A stretch of 44,176 nt of DNA, taken from contig NZ_JASMRZ010000032.1 in the NCBI RefSeq assembly GCF_030462475.1, positions 1 through 44,176 of the forward strand, written 5' to 3'. The stretch comes from Variovorax sp. CAN15. GTDB taxonomy: Bacteria; Pseudomonadota; Gammaproteobacteria; Burkholderiales; Burkholderiaceae_C. The notes under the pieces were generated by a model. That model saw nothing but the letters and a program-made list of their open reading frames with translations. It did not search any database and had not been told where the DNA came from. Positions 17,020 through 24,336 of the stretch are shown piece by piece; within the stretch, counting starts at the first letter, position 1; each line of letters begins with the position of its first letter. The position numbers were made by a program, and so were the translations under genes.

Positions 17020-19148
17020 ATCTGCCCCCGCAGTACACCAGCTGGCTCGATGCCATGCTCTACGTCGCCCGCCACTACGGCATCGGCGCCTCGCAGGAGA
17101 GCGTGCGGGTCTCGCTGGCCTGGGAACGCGGCGCGCCGCTGGACACGCTGCTCGACCACATGGCGCGGCACCTGGGGCTCGCGCTGCGGCTCGATGCCTT
17201 CTCCAGGGCGCAGCTCGACCCCTGGCGGCTGCCGTTGGTGGTGGAGTTCGACAACGGCGAAGTCGGCGTGGTGCGCACGGCCGACGGCAACGGAAAGCTG
17301 GGCGTGCTGCTCGGCGGCGACCATGGCCTCGAGACCTCGCTGTCGGCCGACGAACTGAGCCGGCGCGCGAAGCGGGCCGCCATCCTGCGGCCCAACACCG
17401 CGGTGCCCGACGCGCGCGTGGACGACTACGTCCGGCCCTACCGCAAGGACTGGTTCTGGGCCATCGCCCTGCGCGACTGGCGCCGCTACGGCGACATCGT
17501 GCTGGCCTCGGTCTTCGCCAACGTGCTGGCGCTGGCCTCGACGATCTTCTCGATGCAGATCTACGACCGCGTGGTGCCCGCGCAGTCGGAGGCCACGCTG
17601 TGGGTGCTGTTCGGCGGCGTCATGCTCGCCGTGGCCTTCGAGTTCCTGCTGCGCATGTCGCGCACGCACATCTCCGACGTGATCGGCAAGCGCGCCGACC
17701 TCAAGGTGTCCGATCTCGTCTTCGGCCATGCGCTGCGGGTGCGCACCGACGCACGCTCCAAGTCCACCGGCTCCTTCATCGCGCAGGTGCGCGAGGTAGA
17801 GCAGGTGCGGGAGCTGCTCACCTCCACCACCATCGGCGCGGTGGCCGACCTGCCATTCTTCGTGCTCTTCCTCGTCGTGCTGTGGCTGGTGGCCGGGCCG
17901 CTCGCGCTGGTGGCGCTGGCGGCGGTGCCGCTGTTGGTAGTGCCGGGGCTTCTCATCCAGAAGCCGCTGGCGCGGCTGGCCGGCGAGGGCATGCGCGAAT
18001 CGGCGCTGCGAAACGCGCTGCTGGTGGAGGCCGTCGAGGGCCTGGAGGACATCAAGCTCATGCGCGCCGAGCCGCGCTTCCAGAACCAGTGGAACCACGC
18101 CAATGATGTCGCGGCCGGCGTCAGCATGCGCCAGCGCTTTCTCACGGGGCTGCTCATGACCTGGACGCAGGAGGTGCAGACCATCGTCTACGCGGTGATG
18201 CTGTTGGCGGGCTGCTTCCTGGTGATGAGGGGCGACATGACGACCGGCGCGCTGGTGGGCTCGTCGATCCTCGCCTCGCGCATGATCGCGCCGCTCGCGC
18301 AGCTGTCGGGCGTGTTCGCGCGCTGGCAGCAGGCCAAGGTGGCGCGCGCCGGGCTCGACCAGCTCATGCAGCGGCCAGTGGACCAGCCCGAGCGTGCGCG
18401 CCTGGTGCACGTGCCGGCACTGCAGGGGCGCTACAACGTCACGGGCGTGGACTTCCGCTACGGCAAGGACGACAGGAGCCCCGCGTTCATGGCCGCGCAG
18501 CTGCAGATACAGCCCGGCGAAAAGGTCGCGCTGCTGGGGCGCATGGGGGCGGGCAAGTCCACGCTGCTGCAGCTGCTGGCCGGCCTGCACGCGCCGCAGC
18601 GCGGCCATGTGTCGCTCGATTCACTCGATATCTCGCTGATCGACCCGTCCGACCTGCGCCGCGACGTGGGGCTGCTCACGCAGAACGCGCGGCTTTTCCA
18701 TGGCTCGATTCGCGAGAACGTCACCATGGGCATGCCGCTGGCGACCGACGGGCAGGTGATGGAGGCCATCACCATGGCCGGCGCCTTGCCCTTCGTGCAG
18801 TCGCGCGCCGAGGGGCTGGGCGAGCTGATCCATGAAGGCGGTCTCGGCCTCTCGGGCGGACAGCGGCAGGCGCTGCTGCTCGCGCGCACGCTCATACGCC
18901 AGCCCGCCGTCGTGCTGCTGGACGAGCCCACCGCGCATTTCGACGAGGTCACCGAACGCCAGGTCATCGATTCGCTGGAAGACTGGCTGGCGCCGCGCAC
19001 GCTGGTGGTGGCAACGCACCGCATGCCGGTGCTGCATTGGGTGGATCGCATCATCGTGATCGACGGCGGACGCGTGGTGATGGACGGTCCGAGGGACCGG
19101 GTTATTGGGGAGCTTTCACATGGCAACAACAGCAACAACAATGCCTGA
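17016..19148 (+). CDS. LapB-type type I secretion ABC transporter (permease/ATPase)
   Basis: This 710-aa inner-membrane exporter has an N-terminal C39-like domain (about residues 1-130) without a recognisable catalytic Cys-His pair, as in transporters of RTX and giant adhesins. A six-helix ABC membrane domain follows (about 150-430), then an ATPase domain with Walker A GRMGAGKST at 508-516, signature LSGGQRQ at 612-618 and Walker B VVLLDEPT soon after. The length and the M-Q-I-Y-D-R-V-V-P motif after the first helix match the LapB/LssB family. The start ATG overlaps the TolC-like stop, and its own end overlaps the HlyD gene by 29 nt, so the three exporter parts are translationally coupled. 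The likely cargo is the giant protein upstream, whose C-terminus carries a type I signal. Confidence 0.94.
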   Translation: MNLPPQYTSWLDAMLYVARHYGIGASQESVRVSLAWERGAPLDTLLDHMARHLGLALRLDAFSRAQLDPWRLPLVVEFDNGEVGVVRTADGNGKLGVLLGGDHGLETSLSADELSRRAKRAAILRPNTAVPDARVDDYVRPYRKDWFWAIALRDWRRYGDIVLASVFANVLALASTIFSMQIYDRVVPAQSEATLWVLFGGVMLAVAFEFLLRMSRTHISDVIGKRADLKVSDLVFGHALRVRTDARSKSTGSFIAQVREVEQVRELLTSTTIGAVADLPFFVLFLVVLWLVAGPLALVALAAVPLLVVPGLLIQKPLARLAGEGMRESALRNALLVEAVEGLEDIKLMRAEPRFQNQWNHANDVAAGVSMRQRFLTGLLMTWTQEVQTIVYAVMLLAGCFLVMRGDMTTGALVGSSILASRMIAPLAQLSGVFARWQQAKVARAGLDQLMQRPVDQPERARLVHVPALQGRYNVTGVDFRYGKDDRSPAFMAAQLQIQPGEKVALLGRMGAGKSTLLQLLAGLHAPQRGHVSLDSLDISLIDPSDLRRDVGLLTQNARLFHGSIRENVTMGMPLATDGQVMEAITMAGALPFVQSRAEGLGELIHEGGLGLSGGQRQALLLARTLIRQPAVVLLDEPTAHFDEVTERQVIDSLEDWLAPRTLVVATHRMPVLHWVDRIIVIDGGRVVMDGPRDRVIGELSHGNNSNNNA

Positions 19149-20460
19149 GGCGGGCACCACCCGGACCGCGGGCGGCACCGTGGTGGTGGCCGACGCCGGG
19201 CGCAAGAAGACGGCCGAGCTGCCCGCGCGGCCGGATGCCACGCCGCCGGGCGCCCCCGTCACTCCGGTCTCGCAGAAGAACCCACCGGCCGTGCCCCCGG
19301 CCAGGCGCTACTCGCCGCCCGAGCCACCGCTGCCGCGCTCCTCGCTGATCGTCTGGATCGTCAGCGCCGCGCTCCTGGGGCTGCTGTCGTGGGCCTGGGT
19401 CTTCGAGCTCGACGAGGTGTCGACCGGCACCGGCAAGGTGGTGCCCTCGTCGAAGGAGCAGATGGTGCAGTCGCTCGAAGGCGGCATCCTGGTCGACCTG
19501 AAGGTGCGCGAGGGCGACATCGTCGATGAAGGGCAGGTGCTGGCGCAACTCGACCGGACCAAGACCGAATCGACGGTGCAGGAAAGCGCTTCCCGCGTGC
19601 GCGCGGCGCTCGCCATGTCGGCGCGGCTGGCGGCAGAGGTGGGCGGCACGGCGCTGGAGTTTCCGCCCGAGGTGCAGTCCGACACCGACCTCGTGCGCAC
19701 CGAGACCGCGCTCTACCGCTCGCGCCGCGAACAGCTCGCGAGCAGCCTCGCCGGCGTGACGCAGGCGCTGTCGCTGATGCGCAGCGAACTCGCGCTGACC
19801 GAGCCGCTGGTGTCGCGCGGCGCCGCGAGCGACGTGGAGGTGCTGCGCCTGAAGCGGCAGATCAACGAGGCCGAGAGCAAGGCGGCCGACATCCGCAGCC
19901 AGTACTACGTGAAGGCGCGCGAGGAACTCGCCAGGGCCAACGCGGAGATCGAGGCCCAGCGCTCGGTGACGCGCGGGCGCTCCGACTCGCTCACGCGCCT
20001 GACCTTTTCTTCGCCGGTGCGCGGCATCGTCAAGGACATCGCCGTGACCACGGTGGGCGGCGTGCTGCCGCCGGGCGGCAAGCTCATGGAGATCGTGCCG
20101 CTCGACGAGAAGCTGCTGGTGGAGGCGCGCATCTCTCCGCGCGACGTCGCGTTCATCCACCCGGGGCAGGACGCGACGGTGAAGGTGACGGCCTACGACT
20201 ACGCCATCTTCGGCGGCCTGCCGGGCAAGGTGACGACGATCTCTCCCGACACCATCCAGGACGACGTGAAGCGCGACGTGTACTACTACCGCGTGTACAT
20301 CCGCACCGACGCCGACCACCTGATGAACAGGAGCGGCAAGAGCTTTCCGATCGTGCCCGGGATGATCGCCTCGGTGGACATCCACACAGGCAGCAAGTCG
20401 GTGCTCGACTACCTGCTCAAGCCGCTCAACAAGGCGCGCGAAGCACTGCGCGAGCGCTGA
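19120..20460 (+). CDS. HlyD-family periplasmic adaptor of the type I secretion system
   Basis: This 446-aa membrane-fusion protein has a Thr/Ala/Pro-rich cytoplasmic segment of about 70 residues, one transmembrane helix (S-L-I-V-W-I-V-S-A-A-L-L-G-L-L), and a split lipoyl domain (S-L-E-G-G-I-L-V-D-L-K-V-R-E-G-D and F-S-S-P-V-R-G-I-V-K). A coiled-coil hairpin lies between the lipoyl halves, and the C-terminal beta domain contains P-L-D-E-K-L-L-V-E-A-R-I. It would bridge the ABC transporter and the TolC-like channel. The ATG at 19120 was chosen over an in-frame TTG at 19105 because ggggag lies 8-13 nt upstream of it. The Pro/Thr-rich N-terminal tail is longer than in HlyD itself. Confidence 0.93.
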   Translation: MATTATTMPEAGTTRTAGGTVVVADAGRKKTAELPARPDATPPGAPVTPVSQKNPPAVPPARRYSPPEPPLPRSSLIVWIVSAALLGLLSWAWVFELDEVSTGTGKVVPSSKEQMVQSLEGGILVDLKVREGDIVDEGQVLAQLDRTKTESTVQESASRVRAALAMSARLAAEVGGTALEFPPEVQSDTDLVRTETALYRSRREQLASSLAGVTQALSLMRSELALTEPLVSRGAASDVEVLRLKRQINEAESKAADIRSQYYVKAREELARANAEIEAQRSVTRGRSDSLTRLTFSSPVRGIVKDIAVTTVGGVLPPGGKLMEIVPLDEKLLVEARISPRDVAFIHPGQDATVKVTAYDYAIFGGLPGKVTTISPDTIQDDVKRDVYYYRVYIRTDADHLMNRSGKSFPIVPGMIASVDIHTGSKSVLDYLLKPLNKAREALRER

Positions 20461-20494
20461 GGCGAAAAATCGGAGAGGCGAAGGGAGCACGACG

Positions 20495-21763
20495 ATGGCG
20501 AAGACAGGCACGAAGAAGATGAAGGCAACGGTTCCGGCGCGCTGGCCGGCGGTCACGCAGCAGGCGCTGGATGTCCTGGGCACGAGGTTCCGCGCGGCCT
20601 TCGCGCAAGGAGACTACGAAAAGGCGCGGGGCTTCGCTGCGCAGGCATGGCAGGCCACGCACAGCCCGCAGCCACTGGCCGACGTCGCGCTGTGCCTGTT
20701 GCGTCTCGGCCAGCCGCAGCAGGCCTACCACCTCTACCTGCGCATCGTCGGCGAACTCGGAACCGCCAACACCTATGACGGCCTGGCGGAAGCGGCCGGG
20801 CAGCTCGGCAAGGGCGACGAGGTGCGCAGGTTCGGCTCCGAGTCGCTGCGGCTGAAGCTGCAGGAGGCCGACAAGGAGCCGGCCGCCGCGACCGTCAGCC
20901 TGCCGGCTCCTCGCTGCTTCGACGAGCGCAACCGCCATCGCAACCTCATCACCTTCAGCCTCTTCGGCGGCGATCCGCGCTACTGCGAGATGGCGGTGCT
21001 CAACGTGCGGGCCGCGCGCGAGTTGTTTCCGGCGTGGGTGTGCCGTTTCTACGTCGACGACTCGGTGCCCGCCGATGTCTGCGGGCGGCTGCTGCGCGAG
21101 GGCGCGTCGGTCATCGACGTGCGCTCCACCGGCGGCCATGACTTGCCGGGCACCATGTGGCGCTTCCTCGCGCTCGACGATCCCGGGGTCGACCGCGTGC
21201 AGTTCCGCGACGCCGATTCGCTGCTCTCCACGCGAGACCAGGCGGCGGTGCGCGCGTGGTGTGCCTCCGACCGCTGGTTCCACGTCATGCGCGACTACCA
21301 CTCGCACACCGAGCTGATGCTCGCCGGCATGTGGGGCGCGTGCGCGGGCGTCTTCTGGGACATGGCGGGCGACATGCGCGCCTACCTGCGCAGCCGGCCT
21401 TTCTCCTCGCGTTATGCCGACCAGCATTTCCTGCGGCACCGGGTGTGGAAGGTCGCCCAGCGCAGCCTGCTCATGCACGACGAGTGGTTCGACCTGCCGG
21501 GCAGCCAGCCCTTTCCGCCCCATGTGCCCATGACCGTGGACGCGCGCTACGCCCACGTGGGCGCCAACATCGGCGCGCCCTCGATGCAGGTGGTGCACGA
21601 GGCACCCGACGGCACGCAGGTCCGCTGGACCCTGTACGACGCCGCCGGCCAGGCCGTCTGCAGCTACGACGCCGTCGTGCGCGACAACGGCTACGAGGCC
21701 GGCATTCCCGCGCCCTATGCGGCGGAGATATCGGCCGGGCGCTGGAAGGTGGTCACGCGCTGA
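20495..21763 (+). CDS. TPR protein with glycosyltransferase-like domain
   Basis: This is a 422-aa protein with no signal peptide or membrane segment. Residues 15-125 form TPR-like helices (Y-E-K-A-R-G-F-A-A-Q-A-W, then G-Q-P-Q-Q-A-Y-H-L-Y). Residues 140-360 look like a GT-A glycosyltransferase: a beta strand N-L-I-T-F-S-L-F-G-G, W-R-F-L-A-L-D-D, then a DxD-type metal site R-D-A-D-S at 238-242, and H-x-M-R-D-Y-H-S-H and A-G-M-W-G patterns seen in uncharacterised bacterial glycosyltransferase-like proteins. The C-terminal ~60 residues may be a small beta domain. The start follows gaagggag and lies 34 nt after the HlyD stop, so it is probably the last gene of the exporter operon. A role in glycosylating the adhesin before export is inference; donor and acceptor are unknown. 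Confidence 0.7.
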   Translation: MAKTGTKKMKATVPARWPAVTQQALDVLGTRFRAAFAQGDYEKARGFAAQAWQATHSPQPLADVALCLLRLGQPQQAYHLYLRIVGELGTANTYDGLAEAAGQLGKGDEVRRFGSESLRLKLQEADKEPAAATVSLPAPRCFDERNRHRNLITFSLFGGDPRYCEMAVLNVRAARELFPAWVCRFYVDDSVPADVCGRLLREGASVIDVRSTGGHDLPGTMWRFLALDDPGVDRVQFRDADSLLSTRDQAAVRAWCASDRWFHVMRDYHSHTELMLAGMWGACAGVFWDMAGDMRAYLRSRPFSSRYADQHFLRHRVWKVAQRSLLMHDEWFDLPGSQPFPPHVPMTVDARYAHVGANIGAPSMQVVHEAPDGTQVRWTLYDAAGQAVCSYDAVVRDNGYEAGIPAPYAAEISAGRWKVVTR

Positions 21764-21787
21764 GCCTGCGCGGCAAGGCGGAAGCCG

Positions 21788-22627
21788 TCAGAACGGCTCG
21801 ACCGGCAGCGCGCGCTTGTGCGCGCTCTTGCGATGCGTGGAGAGGATGATCCGGCGGGCCTCGGCCGACACCGGCTTGCCTTCGAGGAAGTCGTCGATCT
21901 GCTCGTAGGTCACGCCGAAGGCGTCTTCGTCGGGCTTGCCGGGCACCAGCGATTCGAGGTCGGCGGTCGGCACCTTGTAGACCAGCGCGTCGGGCGCACC
22001 CAGCAGCTGGGCCACCGCGCGCACGCGGCGCTTGTTGAGGCCGGTCAGCGGCGTGATGTCGGCCGCGCCGTCGCCGAACTTGGTGAAGAAGCCCATCAGC
22101 GCCTCGGCCGCGTGGTCGGTGCCGATGACGATGCCGTCGTGCGCGCCGGCCACCGCGAACTGCGCGATCATGCGCTGGCGTGCCTTGATGTTGCCCAGCA
22201 CGAAGTCTTCGTGCGCCGCGTCGCGGAACGTCAGGTCGCCGGCCTTCAGCGCCGCGAGCATGCCGTCGGCGGCGGGGCGGATGTCCACCGTGATGGTGCG
22301 GTCGGGCTTCATCACCGCGAGCGAGGCCTGCGCCTCGGCCTCGTCCTTCTGCACGCCGTAAGGCAGGCGCATCGCGATGAAGGTGGCGTCGTAGCCGGTG
22401 GCGCGCAGCTTCTCGACCGCGCGCTGTGCGAGGCAGCCGGCGGTCAGCGAATCGACGCCGCCGCTGATGCCCAGCACCAGCGTCTTCAGGCCGGTCTGCT
22501 TCAGGTAGCTTGCGAGAAAGTCGACGCGCCGCTCCAGTTCGCGGGCTGCATCGAAGACGGGCGCGACGTGCAGCGCCGCGATGATTTCGCGCTGCGTGTC
22601 GTCGACGGGGGACAGATCTGCACTCAT
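21788..22627 (-). CDS. nadE: ammonia-dependent NAD+ synthetase
   Basis: This 279-aa enzyme of the final step of NAD biosynthesis amidates deamido-NAD+ with ammonia and ATP. The PP-loop SGGVDS is at residues 55-60. Family motifs follow: [41 protein letters not shown], and the C-terminal H-K-R. The length fits the short ammonia-dependent type of E. coli, with no glutaminase domain. It is the last gene of a minus-strand run after rep, the lipoprotein gene and pldA; the gap to pldA is 25 nt. No strong Shine-Dalgarno is seen. Confidence 0.95.
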   Translation of the reverse strand: MSADLSPVDDTQREIIAALHVAPVFDAARELERRVDFLASYLKQTGLKTLVLGISGGVDSLTAGCLAQRAVEKLRATGYDATFIAMRLPYGVQKDEAEAQASLAVMKPDRTITVDIRPAADGMLAALKAGDLTFRDAAHEDFVLGNIKARQRMIAQFAVAGAHDGIVIGTDHAAEALMGFFTKFGDGAADITPLTGLNKRRVRAVAQLLGAPDALVYKVPTADLESLVPGKPDEDAFGVTYEQIDDFLEGKPVSAEARRIILSTHRKSAHKRALPVEPF

Positions 22628-22652
22628 GGTGTGTAAGGACGTGTGAAGTGAA

Positions 22653-23837
22653 TCAGAAATCGACCAGACTGAGACCGATGCTCAGGACCGTGCGCTTGCG
22701 GTTGTAGTCCACCAGCGTGTCGCCGTAGCCCGAGAACAGCTGCGTGTGGAAGCGCAGGTTGCTCTTGGCCGGATCGCCGATGGCCTTGAGCCATTCGAGG
22801 CGGATCGAGCCGCGGCCGCTGTCGCGCAGGTTGTTGCGCACGGTCACGGCGAGCTGGTTGTCGCGGTTGAGGTTCCAGCGCCCGGTGATCTCGGCACGGC
22901 CGTAGTAGTCGGCGATGTCGGGGTTGTCGTCCTTCGCGGCGCTCTCGGATATGCGCTTCCAGATGCGGCCGGTGATGGTGAAGCGGTCGTCCAGCTCGGC
23001 GCCGCCCATCAGGTACACGCGATTCCAGCTGCGCGACAGCGGCAGGCTCTGGCCGTTCGACTGGTGCACGATGCCCAGGCCCGAATAGCGCCAGCGCCAG
23101 CCGCCCGGCAGCTTGAAGTCGGTCGGGTAGACGTACATCAGCTCCGGTTCGTGGTCGGTGGTTCGGAAGGGCCGCGAGATCGCGCCGTTGAACAGCTGCC
23201 AGGTCGACTGCTGGCTGTAGGCGAACCACAGCGAGTCCTTCTTCACAGGGTCGTTCTGAGTGAGCATGCCCTGCGCGAGCTTGGTGCGCACCGAAAGGCC
23301 GATGCGCATCTCGTTGGCCTGGTAGGCCACCGGGTCGGCGGTGTGGTCGGCCGAGGGCGAGGTCGGCGTCTCGGGCTTCTTCGTGGCGGCCGAGACCGAC
23401 ACGTTGAGCGGGCGATAGCCGCGAAAGCCGAAGGTGCCGCAGTCGGTGGCGTTCTCCAGTTCCCAGAAGCGCGAGAGCGCAGAGTACTGGCGGTCGCGGC
23501 AGCCTTCGGTGGTGGCCACCGAGACCACGCGCGTGGCGGGAACCGATGCGTCGACCGGCGGCTGCGTGCTCGCGAGCACCGGCGGCGCCGGGGGCACCGC
23601 CGCGGCGGGCAGCGTCTGCTGCTGCGCCCAGCGGTCGAAGCAGGCCAGGCGGGCTTCGTTGTTGGCGCCCAGCGCGGTGCACTGCTGCCAGGTGAGTTGC
23701 GAGTCGGCCAGCGGGCTCGCGGGCTTGTCCACGGCCTGCGCATGGGCCATGCCGGCCGCGCCGCCGAGGCATGCGGCCACGGCGGTGAGCGTGCTGAATC
23801 TGAAGCGAGTTCGCGAGATGGTGGTCTTCTTCGTCAT
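22653..23837 (-). CDS. pldA: outer-membrane phospholipase A (OMPLA)
   Basis: This 394-aa precursor has a signal peptide ending A-H-A-Q-A near residue 34. A ~90-aa extension with two Cys (W-Q-Q-C, R-L-A-C-F-D) and Pro-rich linkers follows, then the 12-strand OMPLA barrel. The catalytic triad is at His258, Ser260 and Asn272 in H-Q-S-N-G-Q...S-R-S-W-N, with the same spacing as His142/Ser144/Asn156 in E. coli. Two neighbouring positions differ: Gln where E. coli has Arg147 (calcium-site backbone) and Leu where it has Asp149. The enzyme hydrolyses phospholipids in the outer leaflet when membrane asymmetry is lost. The gene overlaps the preceding lipoprotein gene by 4 bp (ATGA), and its stop is 25 nt before nadE. 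Confidence 0.92.
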   Translation of the reverse strand: MTKKTTISRTRFRFSTLTAVAACLGGAAGMAHAQAVDKPASPLADSQLTWQQCTALGANNEARLACFDRWAQQQTLPAAAVPPAPPVLASTQPPVDASVPATRVVSVATTEGCRDRQYSALSRFWELENATDCGTFGFRGYRPLNVSVSAATKKPETPTSPSADHTADPVAYQANEMRIGLSVRTKLAQGMLTQNDPVKKDSLWFAYSQQSTWQLFNGAISRPFRTTDHEPELMYVYPTDFKLPGGWRWRYSGLGIVHQSNGQSLPLSRSWNRVYLMGGAELDDRFTITGRIWKRISESAAKDDNPDIADYYGRAEITGRWNLNRDNQLAVTVRNNLRDSGRGSIRLEWLKAIGDPAKSNLRFHTQLFSGYGDTLVDYNRKRTVLSIGLSLVDF

Positions 23838-24331
23838 TGCTTCTTTCCTTCCTGTGACGCTGGAGGCGCCGTCTTGCTGAGCACGAACGGGTGCGTGCTC
23901 TCGTCGGCCGCGTTGCGCCAGGTGCCCCTGAATTCGCGCCCGCAGGAGGCGGTCTGCAGCTTGCCCGACCAGACGCCGCTGATGGCGCGGCCGTCCAGAG
24001 ATTCGTCGATGGCGAGCGCGCCTTCGTCGTTCACGTCGCCCGCGAGCTGCGCGACCGTGGCCTTCGCGGGATTGGCGCCGTTGCGCGTGATGGTGCCGCG
24101 CACGCCGTCGTAGTCGGGGTGCTTGCCCAGCTGCACGACCGCCACGGCCGGCATGTTGTCGAAGCGCGCTTCCCAGTTGCCGTAGAGCGACTCCAGCGGC
24201 AGGTCGCGCGCATCGGTGGGGCAGTCGGCGCTGCCGCCGCGCATCGAAGCGCAGCCCGACAGTGCGATGAGCGCGCCGGCCAGCAGCGCGGCGGTTGCGG
24301 TGGTCTTCTTCGTCATCGTCGTCATCTTCAT
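23834..24331 (-). CDS. small secreted lipoprotein of unknown function
   Basis: This is a 165-aa lipoprotein. The signal peptide has a Thr/Lys-rich start, a hydrophobic A-A-L-L-A-G-A-L-I-A-L core and lipobox L-S-G-C with Ala at +2 and Ser at +3. The mature part has a G-N-W-E-A-R-F near its start, two further Cys (A-D-C-P and A-S-C-G), and a G-V-W-S-G-K-L and F-R-G-T-W-R pattern that suggests a small beta barrel. The start is uncertain: ATG codons at 24331, 24325 and 24316 are all in frame, and a GTG overlaps the rep stop. The 24316 start would give MTKKTT, identical at DNA level to the first six codons of pldA. Coupling to pldA suggests an envelope-lipid role, which is inference. Confidence 0.8.
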   Translation of the reverse strand: MKMTTMTKKTTATAALLAGALIALSGCASMRGGSADCPTDARDLPLESLYGNWEARFDNMPAVAVVQLGKHPDYDGVRGTITRNGANPAKATVAQLAGDVNDEGALAIDESLDGRAISGVWSGKLQTASCGREFRGTWRNAADESTHPFVLSKTAPPASQEGKKQ

Positions 24332-24336
24332 CGTCG

